From Streptococcus sp. CF8_St5-11 (GTDB lineage Bacteria > Bacillota > Bacilli > Lactobacillales > Streptococcaceae): a stretch of 64,000 bases of DNA. A program made the translations under genes and the position numbers. A model generated the notes under the pieces. That model saw only the letters and a program-made list of their open reading frames with translations. It was not told the DNA's origin and ran no database searches. The DNA lies in the NCBI RefSeq assembly GCF_024295625.1, contig NZ_JANCOJ010000002.1, positions 372,001 through 436,000 of the forward strand. The letters are read 5' to 3'. Below are positions 34,741-44,576 of this stretch, piece after piece (within the stretch, counting starts at the first letter, position 1; every line of letters begins with the position of its first letter).

Positions 34741-35709
34741 ATGAAAAAAGGTTTGGTAATTGTGCTTTCTGCTTTGGTCTTGGCTTCGTGTGGTCGTCCT
34801 CAGAGAACGGTGACGCCTAAGAGTTCGGATACTAAGCAGACCAGCACTTCGGAAAAGAAACAGTCTGGTATGGATTTGAAAGCCATCAAGGCTAAGGACT
34901 ACTCGAGTATCAAGGGGACTTGGATCGATGGTCGTGGCAATGAACTGGTCTTTGATGATAAGGGCTTGGTCAGCGAGGATGTTGAGCTTGATGCATCGAG
35001 CTTTAAGCAGAAGGACCAGATCGCTGAGATGACGGTTAGTGCCAAGTCGGGTGTTGGAGGCTACGGTCTTTTGCTCCTTCCAAAAGGTCAGAAAGCGGGC
35101 AAAGACGATGTTTCGGATAAGTCTAAGGATCGGATCTGGGCTGGTCAGTCACCAGCTTATGGCGATGATGACAATTTCTACTATCGCAAGAAAGAGCAGC
35201 CGAAAGATCGGGAGCAAGCTGATACAGATGATAGCAGTAGTACGTCTAAAACGAGTAAGGCTAAGAAGTGGAATACTCGATCGGATAGCGAGGTCAAGTC
35301 TTCGAAGAAGGCTGATCAGAATGATTATCCAGGCTACACCGATGCTCAGGTCGAAGCTGCGCGTGTCTGGGCTTATGTGATTAAGAACGTTCCTTCCAAG
35401 TTAAATATTTCAAATAGTGCAGCTGGAACCAAGATTTATAATGGTGGCTTGGGCGTTGATTATCCAAAAGATGTGCGTCATCTGTTTGGTTCTTATTCAG
35501 CTGAAGGAAATATCACTTATGCATCCAACGGTGATGGAACAGTCACGATCTACCCTGTACCGAGCCACTGGCAACAGTCTGCTGATGAACTCAATAGTGA
35601 AGAGTTTATGACGCAATTTACCCAAGGGATCTTGGACCATGCTGAAACGGTGACATTGCCAGACGGGGATCCAGACATGATTCGTCAGATTCTTGCAGTA
35701 CTGAAGTAA
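34741..35709 (+). CDS. DUF6287-domain lipoprotein
   Basis: 322 residues. Lipoprotein signal MKKGLVIVLSALVLASC (lipobox LASC, Cys 17). A DUF6287-like module (MDLKAIKAKDYSSIKGTWIDGRGNELVFD, about residues 44-72) is followed by a Ser/Lys/Asp-rich linker and a C-terminal domain (YTDAQVEAARVWAYVI to VTIYPVPSHW) also found in related surface lipoproteins. Surface-exposed, role unknown. RBS gaaggga. Single gene. Confidence 0.82.
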   Translation: MKKGLVIVLSALVLASCGRPQRTVTPKSSDTKQTSTSEKKQSGMDLKAIKAKDYSSIKGTWIDGRGNELVFDDKGLVSEDVELDASSFKQKDQIAEMTVSAKSGVGGYGLLLLPKGQKAGKDDVSDKSKDRIWAGQSPAYGDDDNFYYRKKEQPKDREQADTDDSSSTSKTSKAKKWNTRSDSEVKSSKKADQNDYPGYTDAQVEAARVWAYVIKNVPSKLNISNSAAGTKIYNGGLGVDYPKDVRHLFGSYSAEGNITYASNGDGTVTIYPVPSHWQQSADELNSEEFMTQFTQGILDHAETVTLPDGDPDMIRQILAVLK

Positions 35710-35878
35710 GAGAGATTATGGTAGAATAATATTAGATAATAATTTTTTAAACTATTAAAGATCTAATGACCTATTAGGTTATAAAATTAAAGGTTTGGAA
35801 TATCTTTTACAGGAAGCTTATGCAATTTTGGTCAATTACAGATCGTTTTCTACTTGTAAAAACAAAAGGAGAAAATCT

Positions 35879-36370
35879 ATGAAAAAAACTATGTTTGCAA
35901 CAATGACCATTCTCTCGCTATTTCTGTCGTCGTGCGCGCAAAAAGAAGTGAAGAATGAAGACAAAAAAGAGCAGTCTACTGAACAGAATGTAAAAGATTC
36001 TACAAAGGAAAGTAAAGAATCAGTGGTCAAAGGGATGAATCAAGCCCCTACCTCATTGGTTGGAAATGAAAAACCTAATGTAGTATTTGCTTATATGCTT
36101 CAAAATCAAATCAATGGCGAAATTGAGATGGCGAAAGTGTATTATAATGAAGAGTATCTGATCCTTGTCTTCTCTGTATCAGAAAATATGCTATCTTTAG
36201 CAAATATAAATCCAAAAGATTATTGTAAGACGCTTTTTGATTTAAAAGAAGAGATAGTAAAGCAATACAATGCAACTCAAAACAAACCGAGCAGTATAAA
36301 ACTTAAAATATATGATAAAGACGAGAAGCTCTTGGCAACGGAGGAAAATGGAGCGTTGGTGATTAAGTAA
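35879..36370 (+). CDS. Small lipoprotein (163 aa)
   Basis: MKKTMFATMTILSLFLSSCAQ is a lipoprotein signal with lipobox LSSC. A Lys/Glu-rich linker follows, then a soluble domain of about 110 residues with no family I know. ATG at 35879 has RBS aaaagga; the earlier ATG at 35795 is not used. Probably a surface-anchored partner of unknown function. Confidence 0.75.
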   Translation: MKKTMFATMTILSLFLSSCAQKEVKNEDKKEQSTEQNVKDSTKESKESVVKGMNQAPTSLVGNEKPNVVFAYMLQNQINGEIEMAKVYYNEEYLILVFSVSENMLSLANINPKDYCKTLFDLKEEIVKQYNATQNKPSSIKLKIYDKDEKLLATEENGALVIK

Positions 36371-36523
36371 CTAAATTTAGTCAACCATTTGTCGCCATCT
36401 ACGTTTTACATTCTTCTCACGAATCCACATTTATTGTTTTTTTAAGCTGATCCTGTTACAATGATAGTACTCGGAAAAGACTGGGCTTCCAGCCTTTTTC
36501 ATTTCACTTTAGAAAGGTCTTTT

Positions 36524-37336
36524 ATGAAACGCAAATCGATTTTGTTTCTCTATTTACTCTTGCTAGCGATCGGCCTAGCCTATGAGACCCAGTCACTGAC
36601 GGAAGGTTGGATGTCTGGTAGCCAGTACGGGATTGTGGGACTTTCGACCTTGATCCTTTTGGTCTATGCACTTCCTGCTGTTTGGGCTCTCTTTCATTTT
36701 GCCAAGAAGTGGAAGTTGTCTTGGGTACCGGTTCTATTTTCTGTATTAGGTGGGGGCTTTGTTGCCGGTTGGTTGTCTAGCTTTGCCAATACTTATTTCC
36801 ATGATATGATTCAAGCGATCGCTCCAAATAGCGACTTTTGGAACCAGTACGAGAGTGCCATCGCTGCGCCCCTCTTTGAGGAACCCTTTAAGTTGATCCC
36901 TATCTTCTTTGTCCTCTATTTGTTCAGCGTCCGTCGCATCAAGTCGATCTTCCTCTTGGCGATTGCCTCTGGTCTTGGTTTCCAGATCGTGGAGGACTTT
37001 GCCTATATCCGTCAGGATATGCCGGAAGGTTTCTCTTACACGGTGTCAGGGATTCTTGGTCGTGTGGCCAATGCACCCATGTCTCACTGGGTCTACACAG
37101 GTCTTGTTATGCTAGGGCTCTTCTTGATTGTCCAAGCAAGCAGAGGACGCAAGGATCTAGCTCTAGCAGGCTGGGGATATTTAGTAGCTGGGTTTGGACT
37201 TCATTTTGTTGGCAATTCACCTTTCTCACAAATCGTGACCGAGTTGCCGATTGCGATTCCAGTCTTGAATGCTACTGGGCTCTTCCTGATCTACCAAGCG
37301 TATCAGACCGTCGAGCGATTAGAACAAGTAAAATAA
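36524..37336 (+). CDS. PrsW family glutamic intramembrane protease
   Basis: 270 residues, about eight spans. LFEEPFKLIPIFF (EExxxK/H-type PrsW motif) near residue 110, and GFQIVEDFAY near 149, and the later HFVGN near 227 form the PrsW active-site pattern. B. subtilis PrsW cleaves the anti-sigma factor RsiW. ATG at 36524 follows agaaagg. It ends before a bidirectional terminator shared with mnmE. Confidence 0.88.
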   Translation: MKRKSILFLYLLLLAIGLAYETQSLTEGWMSGSQYGIVGLSTLILLVYALPAVWALFHFAKKWKLSWVPVLFSVLGGGFVAGWLSSFANTYFHDMIQAIAPNSDFWNQYESAIAAPLFEEPFKLIPIFFVLYLFSVRRIKSIFLLAIASGLGFQIVEDFAYIRQDMPEGFSYTVSGILGRVANAPMSHWVYTGLVMLGLFLIVQASRGRKDLALAGWGYLVAGFGLHFVGNSPFSQIVTELPIAIPVLNATGLFLIYQAYQTVERLEQVK

Positions 37337-37342
37337 AACAAA

Positions 37343-37376
37343 AAAATGCGTATGTTTGCACACATACGCATTTTTT
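37343..37376. terminator. Bidirectional terminator between prsW and mnmE
   Basis: aatgcgtatgt and acatacgcatt form a perfect stem, flanked by A and T runs on both sides, so it works for both convergent genes. Confidence 0.9.
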
Positions 37377-37377
37377 G

Positions 37378-38751
37378 TTATTTTCCAAGACAGAACTGGC
37401 TGAAGAGTTGGGTGATGAGCTCATCTGGAGCAGCATCCCCTGTGATTTCTCCGAGAATTTCCCAGGTGCGGGTGAGGTCGACTTGAAGCAGGTCTACCGG
37501 CATACCGAGGGCCAAGCCTTCGTTGACCGCTTGCAGGCTTTCAACAGCTTTCTCGATGAGGGAGATGTGACGAGCATTAGAAAGATACGTCGCATCTTGC
37601 TCAACCAGCCCAGCATTTTCGAAGAAGAGGGCATTGATCCGGTCTTCAATTTGATCGATGTTTTGGTTTTTCAGAACGGAAATCTTGATATGATCTTCCG
37701 GCAGTTGATCGATTTCGATCTTCTCTGGGAGATCGACCTTATTGAGGAGGATGATGCGGTTACTATCTTGAGAGATTTCAAGGAGTTGGCGGTCTTGATC
37801 AGTCAAGGGCTCGCTAGCATTGAGGACTAGGAGGACCAGATCAGCTTCCTTGAGGGCTTTTTTCGAACGTTCGACTCCGATTTGTTCAACGATATCTTCG
37901 GTCTCACGGATCCCGGCCGTATCGACTAGTTTGAGGGGAACGCCGTTGATGTTGACGTATTCCTCGATAACGTCACGGGTGGTTCCTTCGATATCGGTCA
38001 CAATGGCTTTTTCTTCGCGAAGAAGGTTATTGAGGAGGCTCGACTTGCCGACGTTTGGACGACCGATGATAGCAGTAGAGATCCCTTCACGCAAGATCTT
38101 ACCGCGACGGGCAGTCTTGAGGAGGTTGGTCAAGAGGGCTTCAAATTCACTGGTCTTTTCACGGATGATCTCAGTCGTTGCTTCTTCGACATCATCGTAC
38201 TCAGGATAGTCGATATTGACTTCGACCTGGGCCAGGGTATTGAGGATCTCTTGGCGCGTGTTGTTGATGAGGTCAGACAGAGAGCCGTCCAACTGTTTGA
38301 CTGCAATGTTCATAGCCTTGTCGGTCTTGGCGCGAATAATATCCATGACGGCCTCAGCCTGGGTTAAATCGACCCGACCGTTCAGAAAGGCCCGCTTGGT
38401 AAACTCACCAGGTTCAGCTAATCGAGCTCCTTCGCGGATGACCAATTGTAGTATTTCATTGGTTACGGCAATCCCGCCGTGGGTATTGATCTCGATGATG
38501 TCCTCACGGGTGAAGGTCTTCGGCGAGCGCATGGCTCCAACCATGACTTCGTCGAGAATCTCGTCCTTATCTGGATCCACGATATGACCGTAGTTGAGCG
38601 TGTGACTCGCCACCTTGCTTAGATCTTTACCTTTGAAGATCTTTTGTGCAATGGCAAAGCTGTCGGTTCCGCTCAAGCGGACGATCCCGATCGCCCCCTC
38701 ACCAAGAGGAGTCGAGATGGCAGCAATGGTATCAAATTCTTTAGTAATCAT
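37378..38751 (-). CDS. mnmE: tRNA modification GTPase MnmE
   Basis: 457 residues, usual length. N-terminal folate-binding domain with [10 protein letters not shown] and [11 protein letters not shown]1 [12 protein letters not shown] near 225, G2 EGTTRD, G3 DTAGIRET, G4 NKVD, and the final CLGK matching the essential CIGK tail. With MnmG it makes the cmnm5 modification at uridine 34 of certain tRNAs. Start at ATG 38751 preceded by ggaaaaga; the longer frame from 38778 is not needed. Confidence 0.95.
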   Translation of the reverse strand: MITKEFDTIAAISTPLGEGAIGIVRLSGTDSFAIAQKIFKGKDLSKVASHTLNYGHIVDPDKDEILDEVMVGAMRSPKTFTREDIIEINTHGGIAVTNEILQLVIREGARLAEPGEFTKRAFLNGRVDLTQAEAVMDIIRAKTDKAMNIAVKQLDGSLSDLINNTRQEILNTLAQVEVNIDYPEYDDVEEATTEIIREKTSEFEALLTNLLKTARRGKILREGISTAIIGRPNVGKSSLLNNLLREEKAIVTDIEGTTRDVIEEYVNINGVPLKLVDTAGIRETEDIVEQIGVERSKKALKEADLVLLVLNASEPLTDQDRQLLEISQDSNRIILLNKVDLPEKIEIDQLPEDHIKISVLKNQNIDQIEDRINALFFENAGLVEQDATYLSNARHISLIEKAVESLQAVNEGLALGMPVDLLQVDLTRTWEILGEITGDAAPDELITQLFSQFCLGK

Positions 38752-38865
38752 GTCATTTCTCTTTTCCTGTAGATTCATCTCTATTCTATCGTAAAGTCAG
38801 CAGACGGGCAAGGTTTTGCTTTTAGAACTAAAAGATGGAAAGGTTTTCAAATAATTAGTGAAATC

Positions 38866-38892
38866 TATTACAGAATATGCTATACTGTAATA
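38866..38892 (+). promoter_or_regulatory. Palindrome overlapping the rpiA promoter
   Basis: tattacag and ctgtaata form a perfect 8-base inverted repeat 11 bases apart. A -10 hexamer (tatact) lies at the start of the right arm, 25 bases before the start codon. The position suggests a repressor operator, regulator unknown. Confidence 0.55.
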
Positions 38893-38913
38893 GAATATAA
38901 AAGGAGGTCTATG

Positions 38914-39585
38914 ATGGTAAACCTAAAAGAACAGGTAGGAATTAAAGCGGCTGAGTTTGTCAAAGACGGCATGATTGTCGGTCTCGGTACAGGGTCAACT
39001 GCTTATTATTTTGTGGCTGAATTGGGTCGTCGCATCAAGGAAGAAGGCTTGCAGATCACAGCTGTCACAACTTCGAGTGTGACCTATGATCAGGCTGAAA
39101 GTTTAGGTATCCCGCTCAAGGCTATCGACGATGTCGAAGTGGTCGATGTGACAGTGGATGGCGCAGATGAAGTGGATCCTCAATTGAACGGGATCAAAGG
39201 GGGCGGTGGGGCTCTCCTCATGGAAAAGATCGTCGCAACCAATTCAAAAGATTGCATTTGGATCGTGGATGAATCCAAACAAGTTGCAACTCTTGGGGCT
39301 TTCAAACTTCCAGTGGAAGTAGTGCAATACGGGGCTGAAAATCTTTTCCGTCACTTTGAGCAAAAGGGTTACCATCCTGCTTTCCGTCTCGCGGATGATC
39401 AACGGTTTGTCACCGACCAAGGCAACTTCATCCTTGACTTGGATCTCAAGGTGATCGAGGATGCAGAAGCTCTAGCCAATGAACTGGATCACACCGTCGG
39501 CGTCGTAGAGCATGGTTTATTCTTGAACATGATTTCAAAAGTGATTGTAGGGACACCAGATGGCCCTGTCATCATTGAAAAATAG
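38914..39585 (+). CDS. rpiA: Ribose-5-phosphate isomerase A
   Basis: 223 residues. Phosphate loop [38 protein letters not shown], and the VDESK signature match RpiA. It interconverts ribose-5-P and ribulose-5-P in the pentose phosphate route. ATG at 38914 is six bases behind AAAGGAGG; the ATG three bases earlier is possible. The gene runs into the 175-bp repeat directly after its stop. Confidence 0.95.
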   Translation: MVNLKEQVGIKAAEFVKDGMIVGLGTGSTAYYFVAELGRRIKEEGLQITAVTTSSVTYDQAESLGIPLKAIDDVEVVDVTVDGADEVDPQLNGIKGGGGALLMEKIVATNSKDCIWIVDESKQVATLGAFKLPVEVVQYGAENLFRHFEQKGYHPAFRLADDQRFVTDQGNFILDLDLKVIEDAEALANELDHTVGVVEHGLFLNMISKVIVGTPDGPVIIEK

Positions 39586-39759
39586 AGAGTGGGACAGAAA
39601 TCGGTAATTCGTTAGAATTCGATTTCGTTGTCCCACCTCCGCACAGTTGAGTAGGGCTGTAAAAGCTGATGAAATCAGCGTAGTAGAGCCCACTCAACCA
39701 CTGCGTCTTGCTCGACAATCCAAAAATAATTGAGAGGCTAGGACTTTTGTCCCAGCCTC
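39585..39759. repeat. 175-bp intergenic repeat, copy 1
   Basis: Identical to 46790-46964 except at 39629 (T versus C), same orientation. It starts gagagtgggac and ends gtcccagcctc, so its ends are inverted-repeat-like. An internal hairpin (ttgagtagggct/agcccactcaa) and a terminal stem suggest a transcription terminator or a mobile miniature element. It sits just after the rpiA stop. Confidence 0.9.
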
Positions 39760-39833
39760 GGATCTATCAACGGCTCTCTTCTTATAGGGATATGGTATAA
39801 TATAGCTAGTTTAATAAAGGAAAGAGGCAGTAT

Positions 39834-41045
39834 ATGTCAAAATTTAAACGCATGCACTTAGTTGTGCTGGATTCAGTTGGGATCGGTGCTGCACCAGATG
39901 CCAATAACTTTGTCAATGCAGGTGTTCCAGATGGAGCATCTGATACTTTGGGCCACATCTCTAAAACCGTTGGCTTGAATGTACCAAACATGGCCAAAAT
40001 CGGTCTTGGAAATATTCCTCGTGAAGTACCATTGAAGACGGTGCCAGCTGAAAGCAACCCAACTGGGTATGCGACAAAATTGCAAGAAGTCTCTCTTGGG
40101 AAAGACACCATGACTGGTCACTGGGAAATCATGGGGCTCAACATTACAGAACCGTTTGATACCTTCTGGAATGGATTCCCAGAAGAAATTATTACAAAGA
40201 TTGAAGAATTCTCAGGACGTAAGGTCATTCGTGAAGCTAACAAGCCTTATTCTGGTACAGCGGTGATCGATGACTTTGGACCACGTCAAATGGAAACTGG
40301 TGAGTTGATCATTTATACGTCAGCAGACCCTGTCCTTCAAATCGCGGCTCACGAAGACATCATTCCTTTGGATGAACTCTACCGTATCTGTGAATACGCT
40401 CGTTCCATCACTTTGGAACGTCCAGCTCTTCTAGGACGTATCATTGCCCGCCCTTATGTTGGGGAACCTGGCAACTTCACACGGACAGCCAACCGTCGTG
40501 ACTTGGCTGTTTCACCATTTGCGCCAACTGTTTTGGACAAGTTGAACGAAGCGGAGATCGATACTTATGCAGTTGGTAAGATCAACGACATCTTCAACGG
40601 AGCTGGTATCAACCACGATATGGGCCACAACAAATCAAATAGCCACGGTATGGATACCTTAATTAAGACCATGGGGCTTCCTGAGTTCCAAGAAGGGTTC
40701 TCATTTACCAACTTGGTAGACTTTGATGCTCTTTACGGCCACCGTCGCAATGCTCACGGCTACCGCGATTGCTTGCATGAATTTGACGAACGCTTGCCAG
40801 AAATCATTGCAGCTATGCGTGAAGATGATCTCTTGATGATCACAGCAGACCACGGGAATGACCCAACCTACGCTGGTACAGACCATACTCGTGAATACAT
40901 CCCATTCTTGGCTTATAGCCCATCCTTCAAGGGCAATGGTGTGATTCCAGTTGGACATTTCTCTGATATTTCTGCAACGATTGCAGAGAACTTTGGTGTT
41001 GAAAAAGCCATGATCGGTGAAAGCTTCTTAGACAAATTGAACTAA
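39834..41045 (+). CDS. deoB: Phosphopentomutase
   Basis: 403 residues, typical length. N-terminal metal-binding sequence [14 protein letters not shown], catalytic [10 protein letters not shown], and C-terminal [20 protein letters not shown] with metal ligands are alkaline-phosphatase-superfamily DeoB signatures. It converts (deoxy)ribose-1-P to the 5-phosphate. The gene starts behind a taTAATa box and a gaaagag RBS and begins a nucleoside salvage operon with the genes that follow. Confidence 0.95.
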   Translation: MSKFKRMHLVVLDSVGIGAAPDANNFVNAGVPDGASDTLGHISKTVGLNVPNMAKIGLGNIPREVPLKTVPAESNPTGYATKLQEVSLGKDTMTGHWEIMGLNITEPFDTFWNGFPEEIITKIEEFSGRKVIREANKPYSGTAVIDDFGPRQMETGELIIYTSADPVLQIAAHEDIIPLDELYRICEYARSITLERPALLGRIIARPYVGEPGNFTRTANRRDLAVSPFAPTVLDKLNEAEIDTYAVGKINDIFNGAGINHDMGHNKSNSHGMDTLIKTMGLPEFQEGFSFTNLVDFDALYGHRRNAHGYRDCLHEFDERLPEIIAAMREDDLLMITADHGNDPTYAGTDHTREYIPFLAYSPSFKGNGVIPVGHFSDISATIAENFGVEKAMIGESFLDKLN

Positions 41046-41046
41046 G

Positions 41047-41592
41047 ATGACACGCTTCGCTCTCCTCGTAAGAGGGATCAATGTTGGCGGGAAAAACAAG
41101 GTCGTGATGGCAGAACTTCGAGAGGAGCTTCAAACGATCGGGCTGGATGGGGTAGAGACCTACATCAATAGTGGCAATATCTTCTTTGAATCAGCAGGTT
41201 CTAAAGAAGAATTGGTAGATTTGCTGGGACATTTCTTTCGTGATCACTATCCCTTTATCCAGTCTTTTTCTCTCTTTTCAGCTGAGGACTATGCGCGAGA
41301 TCTCGCTGCTCTACCAGCCTGGTGGCAGGAGAATCTGGCCCGCAAGGATGTTCTCTTTTACACAGAAGGCCTCAATCAGGATGCTGTCTGGGAGTTGGTC
41401 TCCTCTTTTTCGCTCGGTGATGAAATCATCCATCGTGGAAGACTTGGGATCTACTGGGGCAAATACTCAGAAGAGACCTATACAAAGACCGCTTACCACA
41501 AACAAGTCCTCAAGATGCCGGATTACCGTCTGTTGACCATTCGCAATGCCAATACATTTGACAAAATTGGCCAATTTTTAAGGAAATCATAA
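41047..41592 (+). CDS. DUF1697 family protein
   Basis: 181 residues. LVRGINVGGKNKVVMAELR, INSGNIFFES and the closing YRLLTIRNANTF are the DUF1697 marks. Role unknown; related proteins are widespread and monomeric. Its ATG is one base past the deoB stop, so it is translated with deoB. Codon use is like its neighbours. Confidence 0.88.
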   Translation: MTRFALLVRGINVGGKNKVVMAELREELQTIGLDGVETYINSGNIFFESAGSKEELVDLLGHFFRDHYPFIQSFSLFSAEDYARDLAALPAWWQENLARKDVLFYTEGLNQDAVWELVSSFSLGDEIIHRGRLGIYWGKYSEETYTKTAYHKQVLKMPDYRLLTIRNANTFDKIGQFLRKS

Positions 41593-41604
41593 AGGAGATA
41601 TGCA

Positions 41605-42414
41605 ATGACATTATTAGCAAAAATCAATGAAACAGCTGCTTTTTTGAAAGGCAAAGGAATGGAAGCACCTGAGTTTGGCTTGATCCTTGGATCAGGTCTT
41701 GGAGAACTGGCTGAAGAAATCGAAAATCCAGTCGTAGTAGACTACTCTGAAATTCCAAACTGGGGTCGTTCAACGGTTGTCGGCCATGCGGGTAAATTGG
41801 TTTATGGTGATCTTGCTGGACGCAAGGTTTTGGCCCTTCAAGGACGTTTCCACTTCTACGAAGGAAACCCACTAGAAGTAGTGACTTTCCCAGTTCGTGT
41901 CATGAAAGTTTTGGGATGTGAAGGGGTTCTTGTTACCAACGCTGCCGGTGGTATCGGATTTGGTCCTGGTACTTTGATGGCCATCACAGACCACATCAAC
42001 ATGACTGGTCAAAACCCATTGATCGGTGAAAACTTGGATGACTTTGGTCCACGTTTCCCAGATATGTCGAAAGCTTATACACCTGAATACCGTGAAATCG
42101 CCCATAAAGTAGCTGACAAATTGGGTATCAAATTGGATGATGGGGTTTATATCGGTGTGACTGGTCCTACCTACGAAACTCCAGCTGAAATCCGTGCGTT
42201 TAAGACTCTTGGTGCAGATGCTGTCGGAATGTCAACTGTTCCTGAAGTCATCATTGCAGCGCATTCTGGCTTGAAGGTTCTTGGTATTTCATGTATTACC
42301 AACTTTGCGGCTGGTTTCCAAGAAGAGCTCAACCACGAAGAAGTAGTGGAAGTGACAGAGCGCGTCAAAGGAGACTTCAAAGGATTGCTGAAAGCGATTC
42401 TTGCTGAACTCTAA
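41605..42414 (+). CDS. punA: Purine-nucleoside phosphorylase (PNP-I, trimeric)
   Basis: 269 residues. LILGSGLGELAEE, phosphate loop and VVGHAGKLVYGDL, TNAAGGIGFGPG and VPEVIIAAHSGLKVLGISCITN match trimeric PNPs. It splits inosine and guanosine with phosphate. RBS aaggaga. Follows DUF1697 by 12 bases. Confidence 0.95.
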   Translation: MTLLAKINETAAFLKGKGMEAPEFGLILGSGLGELAEEIENPVVVDYSEIPNWGRSTVVGHAGKLVYGDLAGRKVLALQGRFHFYEGNPLEVVTFPVRVMKVLGCEGVLVTNAAGGIGFGPGTLMAITDHINMTGQNPLIGENLDDFGPRFPDMSKAYTPEYREIAHKVADKLGIKLDDGVYIGVTGPTYETPAEIRAFKTLGADAVGMSTVPEVIIAAHSGLKVLGISCITNFAAGFQEELNHEEVVEVTERVKGDFKGLLKAILAEL

Positions 42415-42418
42415 TCCA

Positions 42419-43651
42419 ATGAAAGTACGACTCCAAAATCTGCCCTACGGACTGAGGTTACTTCTAGCTACTTTATCCTTGGGAATAGGAACAGGTCTGG
42501 TCGGGATTGCCTGCCATTATCTGCTAGAAGGGGTGCAAGGGCTGGCCTTTGGCCAAGCTAGTTCGGATTTGCTCCAACAATTTCAAGAAGCTGGAGGTCT
42601 CCGTAGATTTTTGGTCTTATGTGTGACTGGGTGCTTGGCAGCTGGCTTCTGGTATGTCCTGCAAAGGCGTTATCAGATCCTGTCTATTCGTCAGCAAATT
42701 GACTTAGCTGGAGACAGGGAACCAGCGCCCTTCCCCCACCTCCTTCATGCAGGGATGCAGGTGGCAATTGTTGGAGCAGGCGCATCGGTCGGAAAAGAAG
42801 GAGCCCCACGAGAGGTCGGGGCTCTTCTAGCTGGTCGTTTGGCGAAGGGGTTCTCACTTGCTCTCAAAGAGCGAAAAGTCTTGATCGCCTGTGGGGCCGG
42901 AGCTGGTTTGGCTGCGGTCTATCAGGTCCCCTTTGCCAGTAGCTTGTTCGTCTTTGAAACCTTAGGACTTGCCTACAGTTGGCAGAACCTTCTGCTGGTT
43001 TTGACCAGTACTTATCTGGCCACCTGGGTCGCTCAGCCCATCGTTGGGCACGGTTCTATTTATCATATGTCGCTAGTCCATTGGTCAGCTAGCAGTTTCT
43101 TGCAGGCGTTTCTGATTGCTTTATTGGTTACTCCCTTGGCTCTGGTCTTTGCTTTCCTCGCCAAGCGGGCTAGTCACAAACGGCGGAAGGACGGGACGAT
43201 TCTTTGGGCTCTTCCTCTAGCCTTTCTAGTGCTGGGGAGCCTAGTAGCCTTTTTCCCTATCTTTATGGGAAATGGCCAGGTACTAGCGCAAGCCCTCTTG
43301 TCTAGTCAGCCGATTCCTTATCTTCCACTGACTCTTGCAGTGAAGGGGCTTATGGTTTACCTCCTCTTGCGCAATGGTGCTTATGGGGGTACCTTGACAC
43401 CATCATTTGCCCTTGGGATTGGTTCTGGCTACCTAGTGACCTTGCTTTTGACAGTCCTTGGGATTCATCTGGATCCTGCTCTAGGGATGTTACTAGGAGC
43501 GACAGTCTTTTTAGGGACGACCCTAGAAGCTCCTCTGACAGCCATTGCCCTGAGCCTTGGATTTACAGGCCAAACTTGGAGTTTGACAATCCCGCTGGTA
43601 CTTGCGGCTGGTCTGTCATACGTGATTCGAAAGAGATGGGAGAAGAAATGA
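42419..43651 (+). CDS. ClC family chloride channel/antiporter
   Basis: 410 residues, about 11 spans. GASVGKEGAPREVG (motif GxGxP/GKEGP-like) and YGGTLTPSFALG identify the ClC family; it is a second ClC gene in this window and differs from the fluoride-type one at 29623. No strong RBS; it starts four bases after the punA stop, hence coupled. An alternative TTG at 42401 would overlap punA. Its stop overlaps the start of the next gene. Confidence 0.85.
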   Translation: MKVRLQNLPYGLRLLLATLSLGIGTGLVGIACHYLLEGVQGLAFGQASSDLLQQFQEAGGLRRFLVLCVTGCLAAGFWYVLQRRYQILSIRQQIDLAGDREPAPFPHLLHAGMQVAIVGAGASVGKEGAPREVGALLAGRLAKGFSLALKERKVLIACGAGAGLAAVYQVPFASSLFVFETLGLAYSWQNLLLVLTSTYLATWVAQPIVGHGSIYHMSLVHWSASSFLQAFLIALLVTPLALVFAFLAKRASHKRRKDGTILWALPLAFLVLGSLVAFFPIFMGNGQVLAQALLSSQPIPYLPLTLAVKGLMVYLLLRNGAYGGTLTPSFALGIGSGYLVTLLLTVLGIHLDPALGMLLGATVFLGTTLEAPLTAIALSLGFTGQTWSLTIPLVLAAGLSYVIRKRWEKK

Positions 43652-44361
43652 TGAAGGTACATTTTGTACTGCATGAAACCTTTGAAGTGCCGGGCGCTTA
43701 TCTAATATGGGCACAGGAGCGTGGCCATCAAGTGACCACGACTAAAGTCTATGAGAATGAAACCTTACCAGAGTCAGTGGATGAGATTGACTTTTTGATC
43801 GTCATGGGAGGACCTCAATCGCCAGATGAAGATCGAGAAGCTTTTCCATACTACGATCCTCAGGCAGAGATTGAACTGATTCAAAAGGCCATGAAGGCAG
43901 ATCGTTATATTGTTGGGGTCTGTCTGGGTGCCCAGCTCCTGTCTGTTGCCTATGGAGCGAAGTATGAGCACAGTCCGGAACGTGAGATTGGGGTTTATCC
44001 AGTGACCTTGACGCCTGAAGGACTCACAGATCCACATGTCGGTGAGTTTGGAAAAACTCTTGAAACTGGCCACTGGCATGGTGATATGCCAGGATTGACA
44101 AAAGATGCTGTTGTTCTTGCTACTAGTCAAGGGTGTCCACGTCAGATTATTCGCTTTAGTCCGAAACACTATGCCTTCCAAGCCCACTTGGAATTTGATC
44201 CAGAAGCAGTTGATCTCTTGATTGCTGCTGACGGTGAAGATGTTTTGGAAGAACAAAGTCAAAACCTGACCTTTGTTCAAAAACCTGAAGCCATTCGTGT
44301 TTACGATTATCGAGAAATGAATGCCAAACTCTATGCGTTTTTGGATTCATTAACAAATTAA
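43648..44361 (+). CDS. Class I glutamine amidotransferase-like protein (GMP-synthase-related)
   Basis: 237 residues. GGPQSPDEDREAFPYYDPQAEIELI, nucleophile loop VGVCLGAQLLS (Cys), and the later HWHGDMPGL and FQAHLEFDPE (His, Glu) form the GATase1 triad. Substrate not evident; members of this group are YfeJ/GuaA-like single-domain proteins. The ATG overlaps the ClC stop by four bases. Confidence 0.85.
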   Translation: MMKVHFVLHETFEVPGAYLIWAQERGHQVTTTKVYENETLPESVDEIDFLIVMGGPQSPDEDREAFPYYDPQAEIELIQKAMKADRYIVGVCLGAQLLSVAYGAKYEHSPEREIGVYPVTLTPEGLTDPHVGEFGKTLETGHWHGDMPGLTKDAVVLATSQGCPRQIIRFSPKHYAFQAHLEFDPEAVDLLIAADGEDVLEEQSQNLTFVQKPEAIRVYDYREMNAKLYAFLDSLTN

Positions 44362-44365
44362 ATAT

Positions 44366-44520
44366 AAAAATGAAAGGAAGAGCATGTGTTCTAATTTGAA
44401 CACGAGCGGAAAGCTCTCCTAATTACTCAATAAAAAAAGAAAGGATGGGTTTACCGTATTCGCTGAACTGAATACGGGCGGAGAACTGTGTAAAAAAGAT
44501 AAACTGTCTAGCATCTGCGA
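44366..44520 (+). repeat. Two tandem hairpin units upstream of deoD
   Basis: Unit 1 has stem gtgttc/gaacac (44386-44403), unit 2 has ccgtattc/gaatacgg (44454-44477). Each is preceded by gaaagga and followed by gcgga-a-ct. Flanks are shared and stems differ, so two versions of one structural unit are placed in tandem. A short open frame (MCSNLNTSGKLS) can be read across unit 1 behind an aggaag RBS. No known riboswitch recognised. Confidence 0.6.
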
Positions 44521-44576
44521 TGCGTCGTCAGTTTCCTATTTTTACTTTGTTCTCTGTCGCCCTTTATATCTTAATT

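Noticed and set aside
37375-37830. A 151-residue open frame opposite mnmE
   Set aside because: Antisense shadow inside the MnmE C-terminus; the MnmE GTPase motifs and CLGK end are intact.
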